DNA from: an uncultured Caulobacteraceae bacterium
Lineage (GTDB): Bacteria > Pseudomonadota > Alphaproteobacteria > Caulobacterales > Caulobacteraceae
Length of the DNA stretch: 64,000 bases
NCBI GenBank assembly: GCA_903872075.1
Contig: CAIQJF010000094.1
Span: 1 to 64,000 of the forward strand
Direction: 5' to 3'
Part shown: one piece after another, positions 35,899 to 45,640 of the stretch
Layout: each line of letters starts with the position of its first letter
Numbering within the stretch: position 1 is the stretch's first letter
The notes under the pieces: model-generated
Databases searched by the model: none
Seen by the model: the letters and a program-made list of their open reading frames with translations, nothing else
Told to the model about the DNA's origin: nothing
Made by a program: the position numbers and the translations under genes

Positions 35899-36846
35899 AT
35901 GACGGCCAAGGTGTTCATTGACGGTGAGGCGGGCACGACCGGACTGCAGATCAGGGAGCGTCTGGATGGCCGTTCCGACCTGACGGTCGTCTCCATCGCG
36001 CCGGAGCTTCGCAAAGATGCCCAGGCCCGCCGCCGCCTCCTCAATGAGGCCGATGCGGTTATCCTGTGCCTGCCCGACGACGCCGCACGCGAGGCTGTTT
36101 CCTTGATCGACAATCCCGAGGTCAGGATCGTCGACGCGTCGACGGCGCATCGAACCGACTCTGCCTGGGTCTATGGCCTGCCTGAACTACGCAAGACCCA
36201 GCGCGAGGCCATTCGCGCCTCGCGGCGAGTCGCAAACCCAGGGTGCTATCCCACGGGCTTTCTCGCACTGGTGGCCCCTTTGGTGGCGGACGGCCTCCTC
36301 CCTGCCACCTGGCCCATCACGGTGAACGCAGTCTCCGGTTATTCAGGCGGCGGGCGCGCCATGATCACCGAGTTCGAGGACGAGCACGCGCCCAATCACA
36401 CCACGGTCGCGTACAGACCCTACGCGACGAGTCTGCGACACAAGCACGTGCCAGAGATGCAGCATCACGCCGGCCTGACGCTGGCGCCGTTGTTTTCGCC
36501 CGCCGTCGGCCGGTATCGTCAGGGCATGATCGTGGAGACGCCGCTGCAGCTCCAGGCGCTGCCAGGGCGGCCGAGCCTGCGGGATTTGCACGACTGCCTG
36601 ATGCGCGCCTATGCCGGTGAGGCGTTCGTTGAAGTTGAGACACTTGAAAACTGCGCCGCAATCCAGGCCTTGGATCCGGAAGCCCTCAATGGCTCCAACC
36701 GGTTGCGTCTGTTCGTGTTCGGAAACGACGACCCGGGACAGGCGCGACTTGTCGCTCTCCTGGACAACCTTGGCAAAGGCGCGGCCGGAGCAGCGGTGCA
36801 GAATCTCAATCTCATGTTGGGGTTGGCGGAATCCGCGGGTCTCTGA
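35899..36846 (+). CDS. argC: N-acetyl-gamma-glutamyl-phosphate reductase, type 2
   Basis: Length 315 residues, matching the shorter type 2 ArgC. It reduces N-acetylglutamyl phosphate with NADPH in arginine synthesis. The cofactor motif is [16 protein letters not shown], the catalytic cysteine lies in [16 protein letters not shown] and a later signature is [13 protein letters not shown]. The start at 35899 follows GGAGG (35889-35893) at five bases; an in-frame ATG 12 bases earlier overlaps that site. The gene following rpsI is a conserved alphaproteobacterial order. Confidence 0.95.
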   Translation: MTAKVFIDGEAGTTGLQIRERLDGRSDLTVVSIAPELRKDAQARRRLLNEADAVILCLPDDAAREAVSLIDNPEVRIVDASTAHRTDSAWVYGLPELRKTQREAIRASRRVANPGCYPTGFLALVAPLVADGLLPATWPITVNAVSGYSGGGRAMITEFEDEHAPNHTTVAYRPYATSLRHKHVPEMQHHAGLTLAPLFSPAVGRYRQGMIVETPLQLQALPGRPSLRDLHDCLMRAYAGEAFVEVETLENCAAIQALDPEALNGSNRLRLFVFGNDDPGQARLVALLDNLGKGAAGAAVQNLNLMLGLAESAGL

Positions 36847-36905
36847 TCACGGGATCGTGAGGTTGCGCCTGTAATCCCGACGGCTGTCCCGCCGTATTGA
36901 AGGGC

Positions 36906-37415
36906 ATGTCCATGCTTGTTCATTCGTTCGATCGTCGCAGCTTGTTCCGCGGGCTGGGCGCCATGGTGTTGGCCGCGCCGATGTCGACCCTCGCCGCCAC
37001 CGGGGTCTCCGACAACTGGCGGGACGATCCCGTCCGACGTTTCACAGACGCCGATTGGCGCTCGAAGCTTCCGTCAGCGTCCTATGCGGTGTTGCGTCAC
37101 GAGGCCACCGAGGCGCCATTCTCCAGCCCCCTCAATCGAGAACACCGAGCCGGAACGTTCGTATGCCTCGGATGCGGCCTGCCGCTCTTCAAATCCACAT
37201 GGAAGTTCGATTCAGGGACGGGCTGGCCGAGTTTCTACCAGGCTCTACCGGGCGCCTTTCTGAAGAAGGCCGATTTCGCGATTGGCGTCCCCCGTACCGA
37301 GTACCATTGCGCCCGTTGCCTGGGGCACCATGGTCATGTCTTTGATGACGGCCCCCGTCCGACCGGGCTTCGGTATTGCAACAACGGGGTCGCTTTGGTG
37401 TTCAAACCGGGCTGA
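36906..37415 (+). CDS. msrB: Peptide-methionine (R)-S-oxide reductase with Tat signal
   Basis: Length 169 residues. A twin-arginine signal (SFDRRSLFRGLGAMVLAAP) shows export of the folded protein to the periplasm. The MsrB domain has the zinc cysteines Cys87/Cys90 (CLGCG) and Cys135/Cys138 (CARC), the GTGWPSFY motif and the catalytic cysteine Cys158 in LRYCNNGVALVF. It repairs the R form of methionine sulfoxide in periplasmic proteins. The usual RYCINSA is varied to RYCNNGV. Several start codons lie close; 36906 fits the signal peptide best. Confidence 0.93.
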   Translation: MSMLVHSFDRRSLFRGLGAMVLAAPMSTLAATGVSDNWRDDPVRRFTDADWRSKLPSASYAVLRHEATEAPFSSPLNREHRAGTFVCLGCGLPLFKSTWKFDSGTGWPSFYQALPGAFLKKADFAIGVPRTEYHCARCLGHHGHVFDDGPRPTGLRYCNNGVALVFKPG

Positions 37416-37439
37416 TGCGCGGGGTGGTCTGATCCAGGT

Positions 37440-39407
37440 TCAGGCCTTCTCGTCGGACCTGACCTTTACAAACGAGCCCGGGGCGTCTTCGAGGGGGGGC
37501 AAAGGTCCTTTGGCAGGATCCCGTGCCGGCGTCTGGCCCCCGGAGCGGGCCTTCAGCCATGACGCCCAATGCGGCCACCACGAGCCTGGGTGTTCGGATG
37601 CGCCAGATAGCCAGCCGTCCAATGTGTCGGGCAGGGAATCGTTCGTCCAGTGCTGATACTTCATCGCCGCGGGCGCGTTGATCACCCCGGCGATATGCCC
37701 CGACCCGGCCAGGGTGAAGTTGACCGGCCCGCCGAACAGCTTTGCGCCCTTGTAGACGGATCGAGCGGGCGCAATGTGATCCTCCCGCGACGATTGCACA
37801 TAGATCGGCGTCTTCACCTTCGACAAATCGAGGCGTTCGCCGGCCAGTTCCAATCGCCCTTCGGCAAGCTTATTTTCGCTATAGAAATTACGCAGATAGA
37901 ACATGTGCAGAGTTTTCGGCATCCGTGTCTGGTCGGCGTTCCAGAACAGAAGGTCGAACGGCTTTGGTTCCTTGCCGAGCAGGTAGTTGTTGACGAAGAA
38001 CGACCATATCAGGTCATTGCCGCGCAAGGCGTTGAACGTGTCGGCCATCGTCTGGCCGGGTAGCACGCCGCCTCCGGCATCCATCTTGCTCTCTAGATCT
38101 TTTAGCCAGTCCTCATTCGTGAAGATCAGCAGGTCGCCCGCCTCCGAGAAGTCCTGCTGCGCTGCGAAAAAGGTCGCGGATTGGACGCGGTTGTCGCCGC
38201 GCGCGGCCATATGGGCCAGCGCGCAGGAGAGCATCGTGCCGCCGATGCAATACCCCACGGTGTTGACCACCGGCACGCCGGTTTGCCGCGTGACGGCGTC
38301 GATCGCCGCATAGATTCCTTCGTTCAGATAGTCCTCGAAGGTCTTCTGAGCGAGCTTGGCGTCCGGATTCACCCAGGACGTCACGAACACCGAGATTCCT
38401 TGAGCCGTGAGCCAGCGGATCATCGAGTTTTCCGGCCGCAGATCCAGGATGTAGAACTTGTTGATCCATGGCGGGAAAATCAGCAGCGGCACTTCGCAGA
38501 CGGTCTCTGTGGTCGGCGAGAATTGCAGGATCTGGATGATATCGTTCTGAAAAATGACCTTTCCAGGCGCCGTCGCCACGTTCTCGCCGACCTTGAACCG
38601 GCTGAAATCGGTCTGGCTGATCGCGAGTTGTCCGCCGCCACGCTCAAGGTCGGCGGCGAAGTTCTCCATGCCACGCAGCAGGCTCGCGCCGTTGGTGTCC
38701 ATGGCCTCCTTGAGGGCCACCGGGTTGGACAGCAGGAAATTTGACGGTGAGAATGCGTCGGTCAGCATTCGGGTAAAGAACTCCACCCGGCGCTTCGTCA
38801 GCGGGTCGACGCCTTCGACACCGCTGACCAGATCGTTCAGCCAGCCCGACGTGATCAGATAGGATTGCTTCACCAGATCGAAGACCGGGTTGGTCGACCA
38901 TTCGGGGTCGCTGAACCGCTTGTCGCCGCGCACCGCAGCACCGTCCGCCGGCGCGGCGCCGCCGCCGCCAAGGGCAGCTGAGCGCCAGAGGTTCATGTAG
39001 CGATTATAGAGGTCCGCCTGGGCGCGCATGAGCTGATTGGGTTGCGCCGCCAAACCGCCGATGACCTCGCCCATGGCGGAGCCAATGTGGAAAGGATCTG
39101 GGCTCAGGGCGGCCGGCCGGTCGGCCTGCCGCAGGGCGGCTTCGGCAATGGCGCCCTGAGCGGTCATGGCCGCCTTGGCGAGATTCAGCGACAGGGTCTC
39201 AATTGCGGCCCGCTGATCCGCTGAAAGCATGTCGAGTGTGGGAATGCGCTGTCCCCCCTTCGGCGTGGAGGAAGGCGTTTCCGACGCTGGCGATTTCGAC
39301 GCGGCCTCGGCCGCGGCAGGTTTGGGCTTGCGAGTTTTCTTCGGCGAGGCGGGTGATGCGGCGCGACCCGAAGCCCGTGACTTCGTCGGTTTCGCGGGTT
39401 CCTTCAT
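37440..39407 (-). CDS. phaC: Class I polyhydroxyalkanoate synthase
   Basis: Length 655 residues from the ATG at 39407, preceded by GGGAGCAGACG. It polymerises hydroxyacyl-CoA into storage granules. The catalytic cysteine Cys387 is in the lipase-like box VGYCIGGTML; the Asp of SSREDHIAPARS and the His of LAGSGHIAGV complete the triad. The conserved FPPWINKFYILDLRP is present. Unlike the typical 590-600 residue enzymes, it has about 50 extra N-terminal residues rich in Lys, Ala, Pro and Ser (KPTKSRASGRAASPASPKK). No phaR, phaA or phaB gene lies nearby. Confidence 0.96.
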   Translation of the reverse strand: MKEPAKPTKSRASGRAASPASPKKTRKPKPAAAEAASKSPASETPSSTPKGGQRIPTLDMLSADQRAAIETLSLNLAKAAMTAQGAIAEAALRQADRPAALSPDPFHIGSAMGEVIGGLAAQPNQLMRAQADLYNRYMNLWRSAALGGGGAAPADGAAVRGDKRFSDPEWSTNPVFDLVKQSYLITSGWLNDLVSGVEGVDPLTKRRVEFFTRMLTDAFSPSNFLLSNPVALKEAMDTNGASLLRGMENFAADLERGGGQLAISQTDFSRFKVGENVATAPGKVIFQNDIIQILQFSPTTETVCEVPLLIFPPWINKFYILDLRPENSMIRWLTAQGISVFVTSWVNPDAKLAQKTFEDYLNEGIYAAIDAVTRQTGVPVVNTVGYCIGGTMLSCALAHMAARGDNRVQSATFFAAQQDFSEAGDLLIFTNEDWLKDLESKMDAGGGVLPGQTMADTFNALRGNDLIWSFFVNNYLLGKEPKPFDLLFWNADQTRMPKTLHMFYLRNFYSENKLAEGRLELAGERLDLSKVKTPIYVQSSREDHIAPARSVYKGAKLFGGPVNFTLAGSGHIAGVINAPAAMKYQHWTNDSLPDTLDGWLSGASEHPGSWWPHWASWLKARSGGQTPARDPAKGPLPPLEDAPGSFVKVRSDEKA

Positions 39408-39503
39408 CGTCTGCTCCCAGAGCGCGTCCCGGCGCCCTTCCTCTCGGTCGCGGTCTGCCCTATGACCTCCACGACAATGCAAGTCCTAACGCACACCGTA
39501 TCA

Positions 39504-39890
39504 ATGACAAAGGCCTTGTGCGCCGGCCTGGGTCTGTTGATGTTCTGCGCTCCGGCGGCGCACGCAGCCGGGCCTTGCGCTTCGCCTGGGAGCAATTCCT
39601 CTTCCTATCCAACCTTCTGTTCGATTCCCGCGACGCCAACAAATGTGAGGGACGCAGCGGCGTTCAGAGTTCAAGTGCTCGCGTCTCGACGGGCGGGAGC
39701 GCGGGTTGTCTCAGAGGCGCCTGCGCCCGATGGATCCCGAACCTCTCAGGCGACAGAGGCGTTCGACGCCGAAGCCAGACTGGCGGCTGCGCCTCCGGCG
39801 AGCGTCTCTGATCCTTCCGCCGACAACACTGAAGCCTTCGCCGCGGACGCACGGCGACGGATCGCGGCGCCCGGTCGCCCACGTCCATAA
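39504..39890 (+). CDS. Secreted protein of unknown function
   Basis: Length about 128 residues. The signal peptide (MTKALCAGLGLLMFCAPAAHA) is clear. The mature part contains PCASPGSNSSSYPTFCSIPATPTN with two cysteines, and FRVQVLASRRAGARVV; the rest is Ala-rich and low in complexity. I know of similar small secreted proteins in this order but no function. An earlier ATG at 39462 gives a longer N-region. The gene lies between divergent phaC and alaC. Confidence 0.6.
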   Translation: MTKALCAGLGLLMFCAPAAHAAGPCASPGSNSSSYPTFCSIPATPTNVRDAAAFRVQVLASRRAGARVVSEAPAPDGSRTSQATEAFDAEARLAAAPPASVSDPSADNTEAFAADARRRIAAPGRPRP

Positions 39891-39945
39891 TCCGGCCCCT
39901 CCGGGGCTCCCACCAAAAAGCGTACTCTGAGGCGTTCGCACTCCC

Positions 39946-41166
39946 ATGATCCCCGATTTTCATCGCATTCGCCGGCTGCCGCCCTACGTCTTTGAGGAAG
40001 TGAATCGCCTCAAGGCGCGATTGAGAAGCGAAGGGGTCGATATCATCGACTTCGGGATGGGCAATCCCGACATGCCGACGCCGAGTCACATCGTCGACAA
40101 ACTGATCGAGACGGCCAAGGATCCCAAATCTGGCCGCTACTCGGCGTCGAAGGGCATTCTGGGGCTCCGCAAGGCCATGGCGGGCTATTATCTGAATCGT
40201 TTCGGCGTGAAGCTCGATCCGGCCACCGAGGTTATCGCGACGCTAGGTTCGAAAGAGGGGTTCGCCAATCTCGCTCAGGCCCTGACCGCGCCGGGCGATG
40301 TGATCATCTGCCCAAACCCTGCCTATCCCATCCATGCCTACGGTTTCATCATGGCCGGAGGCGTCATTCGGCACGTCCCGGCCCTGTCGCCGGAGGAATA
40401 TCTTGCCGGCGTCAGCCGGGCCGTGCGCCACTCGGCGCCTCCGGCAAGCGTGCTGATCGTGAGTTACCCGTCGAACCCCACGGCGCAATGGGTTGATCTC
40501 GATTTCTATAAGGACGCCATCGCTCTGGCGCGAAAGCACGACATGCTCGTGCTTTCCGATATCGCCTATTCAGAAATCTATTTTGATAACAATCCTCCAC
40601 CATCAATTCTTCAGGTGGACGGCGCCCGCGAAATCGCCGTGGAAGTGAATTCGCTCTCCAAGACCTACGCCATGGCCGGATGGCGCGTCGGCATGGTCGT
40701 GGGGAATGCGCGGATGTGCGCTGCGCTCGCTCGCGTGAAGTCGTACCTCGACTATGGTGCGTTCACGCCGATCCAGGTCGCCGCGACGGCGGCGCTCAAC
40801 GGGCCCCAGGATTGCGTCGCCGAGATTCGCGCAACCTATAAGTCGCGTCGTGATGTGCTTGTCTCGTCCATGGCGCGCGCGGGATGGGACATACCCAGCC
40901 CGGCGGCCTCCATGTTCGCCTGGGCGCCTCTGCCGGAACAGTTCCGTGAGGCTGGATCTATGCTGTTCTCGAAACTGCTCATTGAGCAGGCCGGTGTGGC
41001 GGTTTCGCCGGGTGTGGCCTTCGGTGAATATGGCGAGGGTTACGTTCGCATTGGCTTGGTTGAGAACGAGCATCGCATCCGGCAGGCAGCCAGGAACGTG
41101 AAGAAATTTCTCGATCGCTCGGGACAGATCCTCAGCGCCGCGCGTGAATACGCGCCCGCGAACTAG
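39946..41166 (+). CDS. alaC: Alanine-type class I aminotransferase
   Basis: Length 406 residues, PLP fold type I. Motifs: IIDFGMGNPDMPTPSHI, GRYSASKGILGLRKAMA, YPSNPTAQWVD and the PLP lysine in NSLSKTYAMAGWRVG. The pattern corresponds to the AlaC/AlaA branch, which moves an amino group between glutamate and pyruvate or related oxoacids. It is followed 13 bases later by hom, so the two are probably one transcript. Confidence 0.9.
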   Translation: MIPDFHRIRRLPPYVFEEVNRLKARLRSEGVDIIDFGMGNPDMPTPSHIVDKLIETAKDPKSGRYSASKGILGLRKAMAGYYLNRFGVKLDPATEVIATLGSKEGFANLAQALTAPGDVIICPNPAYPIHAYGFIMAGGVIRHVPALSPEEYLAGVSRAVRHSAPPASVLIVSYPSNPTAQWVDLDFYKDAIALARKHDMLVLSDIAYSEIYFDNNPPPSILQVDGAREIAVEVNSLSKTYAMAGWRVGMVVGNARMCAALARVKSYLDYGAFTPIQVAATAALNGPQDCVAEIRATYKSRRDVLVSSMARAGWDIPSPAASMFAWAPLPEQFREAGSMLFSKLLIEQAGVAVSPGVAFGEYGEGYVRIGLVENEHRIRQAARNVKKFLDRSGQILSAAREYAPAN

Positions 41167-41179
41167 CGAGTCACAGGTC

Positions 41180-42469
41180 ATGAGTAGATCCCAATGGCGC
41201 CTGGGTGTGGCCGGTCTCGGCACCGTGGGCGCTGGGCTGATCAACCTCGTGGGCGAACGGCCGGAGTTCGCGCCGGCCGGGGGAGTCTGTTTGGTTACCG
41301 GGGTGTCGGCGCGATCTCGTTCAGCGAGTCGCGCGGCAGACGTGTCGCGCTTCACTTGGTTTGACGATCCTGTCGCCCTGGCGGCATCCCCCGACAACGA
41401 CATCTTCGTGGAGTTGATCGGCGGCGCGGAAGGACCTGCCAAAGCGGCCGTCGAAACGGCGCTGCGTCTGGGCAAGCCTGTCGTGACGGCGAACAAGGCG
41501 CTCATTGCGACCCACGGGCAGGCATTGGCGGTTCTGGCGGAAGCGCACGGCGCGCCGCTGTTGTTCGAGGCGGCCGTCATGGGGGGGACGCCGGCGGTAA
41601 AGATGGTCCGTGAGGCCCTGGTGGGCGACGAGATCGTCGCCGTCGCGGGAATCCTGAACGGCACCTGCAACTATATCCTCAGCCAGATGGACTCGTCGGG
41701 CCGCAGTTTCGCCGATGTGCTTTCCGAGGCGCAGGCGCTCGGATACGCCGAGGCGGACCCGACAACGGACGTCGGCGGGTTCGATGCGGGGCACAAGATC
41801 ACGATCCTCGCGGCGCTGGCGTTTGGCGGCGCGCCGACGCTGGAGACCGCCGAGATCGACGGGATTGCGGACATCGATCTTCTGGATCTGCGGCTCGCCA
41901 AGGATCTTGGCTACAGGATCAAACTTGTCGCCAGTGCGATTCGCTCGCCGACCGGGGTGTCCGTACGCGTGCACCCAGCCCTGATCGCGCTGGATCACCC
42001 CCTCGCGCGCGTGGATGGGGCGTTGAATGCCTTGTTTATTGAGGGTCGAAAGACCGGGCGGATCTTTGTGCAGGGCGCGGGAGCCGGGGCCGGACCGACA
42101 GCCGCCGCCGCCGCCGCGGATATCGCCGATGTCATGGCCGGGGCGCGCCGTCCGGTCTTTCAACTTCCCGCGACCCGACTAAAGCCGCTCGCGACCGTGG
42201 CTCCGGGCGATGCGATGGGCCGGGCCTATGTGAGGCTGCTGGTTCGGGACGAACCGGGCGTGATCGCATCCGTGTCCGAAACCCTGGCGGAGGCGGGCGT
42301 CTCCATAGACAGTTTCCTTCAGAAACCTGTGGAGGGGGCAAGCGGGGTTCCGATCGTTCTGACCACCCATGTCGCGCCCGAGGCGACGATCGCGGCCGCT
42401 GTCACAGCCATGGCCGCCTTGCCGACGCTGCTTACGCCACCGCGAGTTATTCGAATCGCCCGCATCTAG
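41180..42469 (+). CDS. hom: Homoserine dehydrogenase
   Basis: Length 429 residues with NAD(P) domain, catalytic domain and C-terminal ACT domain. The cofactor site is LGVAGLGTVGAGLI; VTANKALIATHG, FEAAVMGGTPAVK and AEADPTTDVGGFDAGHKI are the catalytic stretches; the ACT domain begins VRLLVRDEPGVIASVSETL. It reduces aspartate semialdehyde to homoserine, the branch to threonine and methionine. The start at 41180 lies 13 bases after alaC. Confidence 0.96.
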   Translation: MSRSQWRLGVAGLGTVGAGLINLVGERPEFAPAGGVCLVTGVSARSRSASRAADVSRFTWFDDPVALAASPDNDIFVELIGGAEGPAKAAVETALRLGKPVVTANKALIATHGQALAVLAEAHGAPLLFEAAVMGGTPAVKMVREALVGDEIVAVAGILNGTCNYILSQMDSSGRSFADVLSEAQALGYAEADPTTDVGGFDAGHKITILAALAFGGAPTLETAEIDGIADIDLLDLRLAKDLGYRIKLVASAIRSPTGVSVRVHPALIALDHPLARVDGALNALFIEGRKTGRIFVQGAGAGAGPTAAAAAADIADVMAGARRPVFQLPATRLKPLATVAPGDAMGRAYVRLLVRDEPGVIASVSETLAEAGVSIDSFLQKPVEGASGVPIVLTTHVAPEATIAAAVTAMAALPTLLTPPRVIRIARI

Positions 42470-42507
42470 GCGGCCCAGACGGCGCACCCGCCTTCCTCAG
42501 GGAGAAC

Positions 42508-43464
42508 ATGATGAGTTCGGAGTCACTGTATCGCGGTCTGGTCATGGACGCTGTTCGCGTCTCGGAAGCCGCCGCCATCGCGGCGTGGGCGCTGGCGGGA
42601 CGAGGCGACGAGATGGCCGCCGACCAGGCCGCGGTGGACGCCATGCGGACGGCGCTCAACGAACTTCCGATCGACGGCGTCATCGTGATCGGCGAGGGCG
42701 AGCGTGATGAAGCGCCCATGCTCTATATCGGCGAGCGGGTGGGGCGGGGGAACGGCCCTCGTATCGACATCGCCCTGGACCCTCTTGAGGGGACGTCGCT
42801 AACGGCTAAGGCCATGGCGAACGCCCTGGCGGTCATGGCCTGGGCCCCGGAAGGAACGCTGCTCAATGCGCCCGACACCTATATGGAAAAAATCGCCTGC
42901 GGCCCGGGTTATCCGGAAGGGTTGATCGATCTCGATCGCAGCCCGGCGGAAAACGTGCGGGCGATGGCGGCCGCCAAAGGTGTCGAGACGACCGAGATCA
43001 CGGTCTGCGTCCTGGACCGCCCCCGCCACGCTGAGATCATCGCGTCACTTCGGGAAGCCGGTGCTCGCGTCCATCTCATCACTGACGGCGATGTCGCCGG
43101 CGTTATCAACACGGCTGATCCCGACACGGGCATCGACCTTTACCTTGGCCAAGGGGGCGCTCCGGAAGGCGTCCTGGCCTGCGCTGCGTTGAAATGCGTG
43201 GGGGGCCAGTTTCAGGGCCGGTTGGTGTTCCGCAACGCCGATGAAAAGGCCCGCGCGCTTAGCCACGGCATCACCGACATGGACAAGAAGTACGACCTTC
43301 ACGAAATGGTGCGCGCCGACGCCATTTTTGTCGCGACCGGCGTGACGGACGGCGCCCTGCTCGACGGGGTCAAGATCGTGAACGGGTTTGTCACAACACA
43401 TACGCTGGTGATGAATTCGGCCAGCGGATCGGTTCGCCAGGTGCGGATGAAGCGGCGGCTTTGA
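42508..43464 (+). CDS. glpX: Class II fructose-1,6-bisphosphatase
   Basis: Length 318 residues. It is the GlpX-type phosphatase of gluconeogenesis, with IGEGERDEAPMLYIGERVG, the metal/phosphate site ALDPLEGTSLTAKAMANA and VTDGALLDGVK. GGGAGAAC precedes two consecutive ATG codons (42508 and 42511). Its stop overlaps the recJ start as TGATG. Confidence 0.96.
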   Translation: MMSSESLYRGLVMDAVRVSEAAAIAAWALAGRGDEMAADQAAVDAMRTALNELPIDGVIVIGEGERDEAPMLYIGERVGRGNGPRIDIALDPLEGTSLTAKAMANALAVMAWAPEGTLLNAPDTYMEKIACGPGYPEGLIDLDRSPAENVRAMAAAKGVETTEITVCVLDRPRHAEIIASLREAGARVHLITDGDVAGVINTADPDTGIDLYLGQGGAPEGVLACAALKCVGGQFQGRLVFRNADEKARALSHGITDMDKKYDLHEMVRADAIFVATGVTDGALLDGVKIVNGFVTTHTLVMNSASGSVRQVRMKRRL

Positions 43465-45272
43465 TGGTCGCGGCTGAATCGCCGGAAGACACATTTCTCG
43501 GGGTCACGCGTTCGCTCAGCGGCCGCAGGTGGCGCGCGCGTCCCGCAGATGCTGTGGTGGTCCGCGCGCATCAGGCGCGGTTGGGGGTCTCGGAGCCATT
43601 TGCCCGGGCGATGGCCTCGCGGGACGTCGCGGCCGACGACGGCGACGCGTTTCTCAGGCCCACGCTGCGCGAACTGTTCCCCGATCCCTCCAGCTTCGCC
43701 GATATGGACCGCGCAGCCTCGATCCTCATCGACGCCCTGATTTCCGGGCTCTCGCTCGTCGTTTTCGCGGACTACGACGTGGATGGAGCCTCCAGTGCGG
43801 CGCAACTCGTGAGGTGGTTCCGCCACATGGGCCGCGATGCGCCGATCTATGTCCCGGACCGCATGACGGAGGGCTACGGGCCGTCCCCGGCCGCCTTCCG
43901 GAAAATCAAACTGGGCGGGGCGGATCTCGTCATCACGGTGGACTGTGGCGCCGCGGCCTACGAGGCAGTGGCTACGGCGACGGAAATCGGGCTTGAGGTT
44001 GTGGTGGTCGATCATCACCTGATGCGAGATCGTCCGATGAAGACCGCAGCTCTGGTCAATCCCAATCGGCCGGACTGTGCGTCAGGGCAGGGCAATCTCT
44101 CCGCCTCAGGGGTGACGTTTGTTTTGCTGGTGGCGCTCAACCGCGAAGCCCGCCGCAGAGGCCTGTTTGCCGACCGCGCGGAACCCGACGTTCGGCAATG
44201 GCTGGACCTGGCTGCGCTCGGCGCCATCTGCGACGTCACACGCCTCGTCGGATTCAACCGCGCACTTGCAACGCAAGGCCTGCGTGTGATGGCGCGATGG
44301 GAAAATCCGGGCTTGAAGGCCCTGCTTGCCGCCGCGGGGGCGACGTCCATCGAGCCTGGCGTTTTCGAGGTGGGCTTCGTGCTGGGGCCGAGAATCAACG
44401 CGGGCGGCCGGATTGGCCGTTCCGATCTCGGCGCGCGGCTTCTGTCCAGCGATGACGCCGCCGAGGTCGCAGCGCTTAGCGATCAGCTCCACCTCCTGAA
44501 CGCCGAGCGACAAGCCGTTGAGCGTGCGATCCTTGACGAGGCGGTGGCGGCTATCGAGGCCGACAGCAATTTCGACCCGGCGGCGCCCGTCATCGTTGTG
44601 GCGCGTGAGGGCTGGCATCCCGGTGTCATCGGTATTGTCGCAAGCCGTCTCCGGGAGCGTTTTCGCAAGCCTGTCGTCGTGGTCGGCATCGATCGGATTG
44701 GCGACATCGCCAAAGGGTCCGGGCGGTCTCAACCGGGCGTGAACCTGGGGCGGGCTGTTCAGGCCGCCTATGAAACCGGCTTGCTGCTGGCGGGCGGCGG
44801 GCACGCCATGGCAGCCGGTTTGACGATGCGCCCGGACGCCATACCGGAGCTGCGCGAGTTCTTGTGCGAGCAGCTGGCTGGCGAGATGGAGCGCGCGGAG
44901 CTTGAAGACGCGCTTGAGATAGACGCCCTGGTTCTCCCGGCGGCGGCGGCGGGGCTGCTCACTGAGTTTGCCGCCCTTGCGCCTTTCGGTCCGGGGAACC
45001 CTGAACCGCAGTTTGCCCTTGCCAATGTGAGGGTTGAGCGCGCGTTCGAAATGCGGGGCGGGCATTTGCGATGCGAGCTTGTCGACGCCGGAGGCGGTCG
45101 ACTGAAGGCGGTGGCGTGGCGTTGCGCCGATACCGCGCTCGGGCGGCGGATGGCGTCCGGGGGAGCCTCCCTGCATGTCGCCGGGCGATTGAAGCCTGAC
45201 AATTGGAATGGCCGCCGCAGCGTCCAGTTGGAGATTGAGGATGCGGCCGATCCTGCGCAGATGGGTGCGTGA
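43464..45272 (+). CDS. recJ: Single-strand-specific exonuclease RecJ
   Basis: Length 602 residues. The DHH phosphoesterase motifs are VVFADYDVDGASSAAQL, ITVDCGAAAYE, VVVVDHHLMRDRP and later VGFVLGPRINAGGRI; DHHA1 region is GGGHAMAAGLTM. It degrades single-stranded DNA 5' to 3' in recombination and mismatch repair. The C-terminal OB-fold is present (KPDNWNGRRSVQLEIED). It is coupled to glpX, a known neighbour order in alphaproteobacteria. Confidence 0.96.
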   Translation: MVAAESPEDTFLGVTRSLSGRRWRARPADAVVVRAHQARLGVSEPFARAMASRDVAADDGDAFLRPTLRELFPDPSSFADMDRAASILIDALISGLSLVVFADYDVDGASSAAQLVRWFRHMGRDAPIYVPDRMTEGYGPSPAAFRKIKLGGADLVITVDCGAAAYEAVATATEIGLEVVVVDHHLMRDRPMKTAALVNPNRPDCASGQGNLSASGVTFVLLVALNREARRRGLFADRAEPDVRQWLDLAALGAICDVTRLVGFNRALATQGLRVMARWENPGLKALLAAAGATSIEPGVFEVGFVLGPRINAGGRIGRSDLGARLLSSDDAAEVAALSDQLHLLNAERQAVERAILDEAVAAIEADSNFDPAAPVIVVAREGWHPGVIGIVASRLRERFRKPVVVVGIDRIGDIAKGSGRSQPGVNLGRAVQAAYETGLLLAGGGHAMAAGLTMRPDAIPELREFLCEQLAGEMERAELEDALEIDALVLPAAAAGLLTEFAALAPFGPGNPEPQFALANVRVERAFEMRGGHLRCELVDAGGGRLKAVAWRCADTALGRRMASGGASLHVAGRLKPDNWNGRRSVQLEIEDAADPAQMGA

Positions 45273-45385
45273 GGACGGCGGTGTACGGCGCCTGACGGCT
45301 TGCAATCACCGAACTGTGGCTGTCCGGCGCAAACCACTCTTGCGCGGCTCCGGGGTCACGGATATACCCCCGGCTCCCGCGCCAA

Positions 45386-45460
45386 GCGCCCTTCGTCTAT
45401 CGGTTAGGACACCAGATTTTCAATCTGGGAAGACGGGTTCGACTCCCGTAGGGCGTGCCA
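45386..45460 (+). tRNA. tRNA-Glu(TTC)
   Basis: A 75-base cloverleaf, with acceptor GCGCCCT paired to AGGGCGT (one G-T pair), discriminator G and encoded CCA. The anticodon stem CCAGA/TCTGG encloses TTTTCAA, giving TTC, and the T loop is GTTCGACTC. Confidence 0.95.
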
Positions 45461-45640
45461 GGGTTCCGGCTTCCCGCCGCAATCTTGGCGCGATGTCAAT
45501 ATTTGAAGCAATTCTGCGGCAAATTATCGCGGGTGGTGCGTCAGATGCGCGCTGGCCGTTGACGTTGGGAACGCCCTCACCGCATCCTGTAGCAGATGTG
45601 TACCGTCACAGTAGGCGGAGGGTGAGAGGCTGAGGGGCCT
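45461..45640. other. Leader region upstream of the cold-shock gene
   Basis: These 180 bases hold only a weak 46-codon frame starting MSIFEAILRQIIAGG at 45493, without a family or ribosome site. A long leader is typical for cold-shock genes, where RNA structure controls translation; I can see no specific cold-box element. The GGTGAGAGGCTGAGG before 45641 is the ribosome site. Confidence 0.3.

Noticed and set aside
45493-45633. 46-codon frame MSIFEAILRQIIAGG before the cold-shock gene
   Set aside because: No ribosome site and no conserved pattern; more likely part of the leader.
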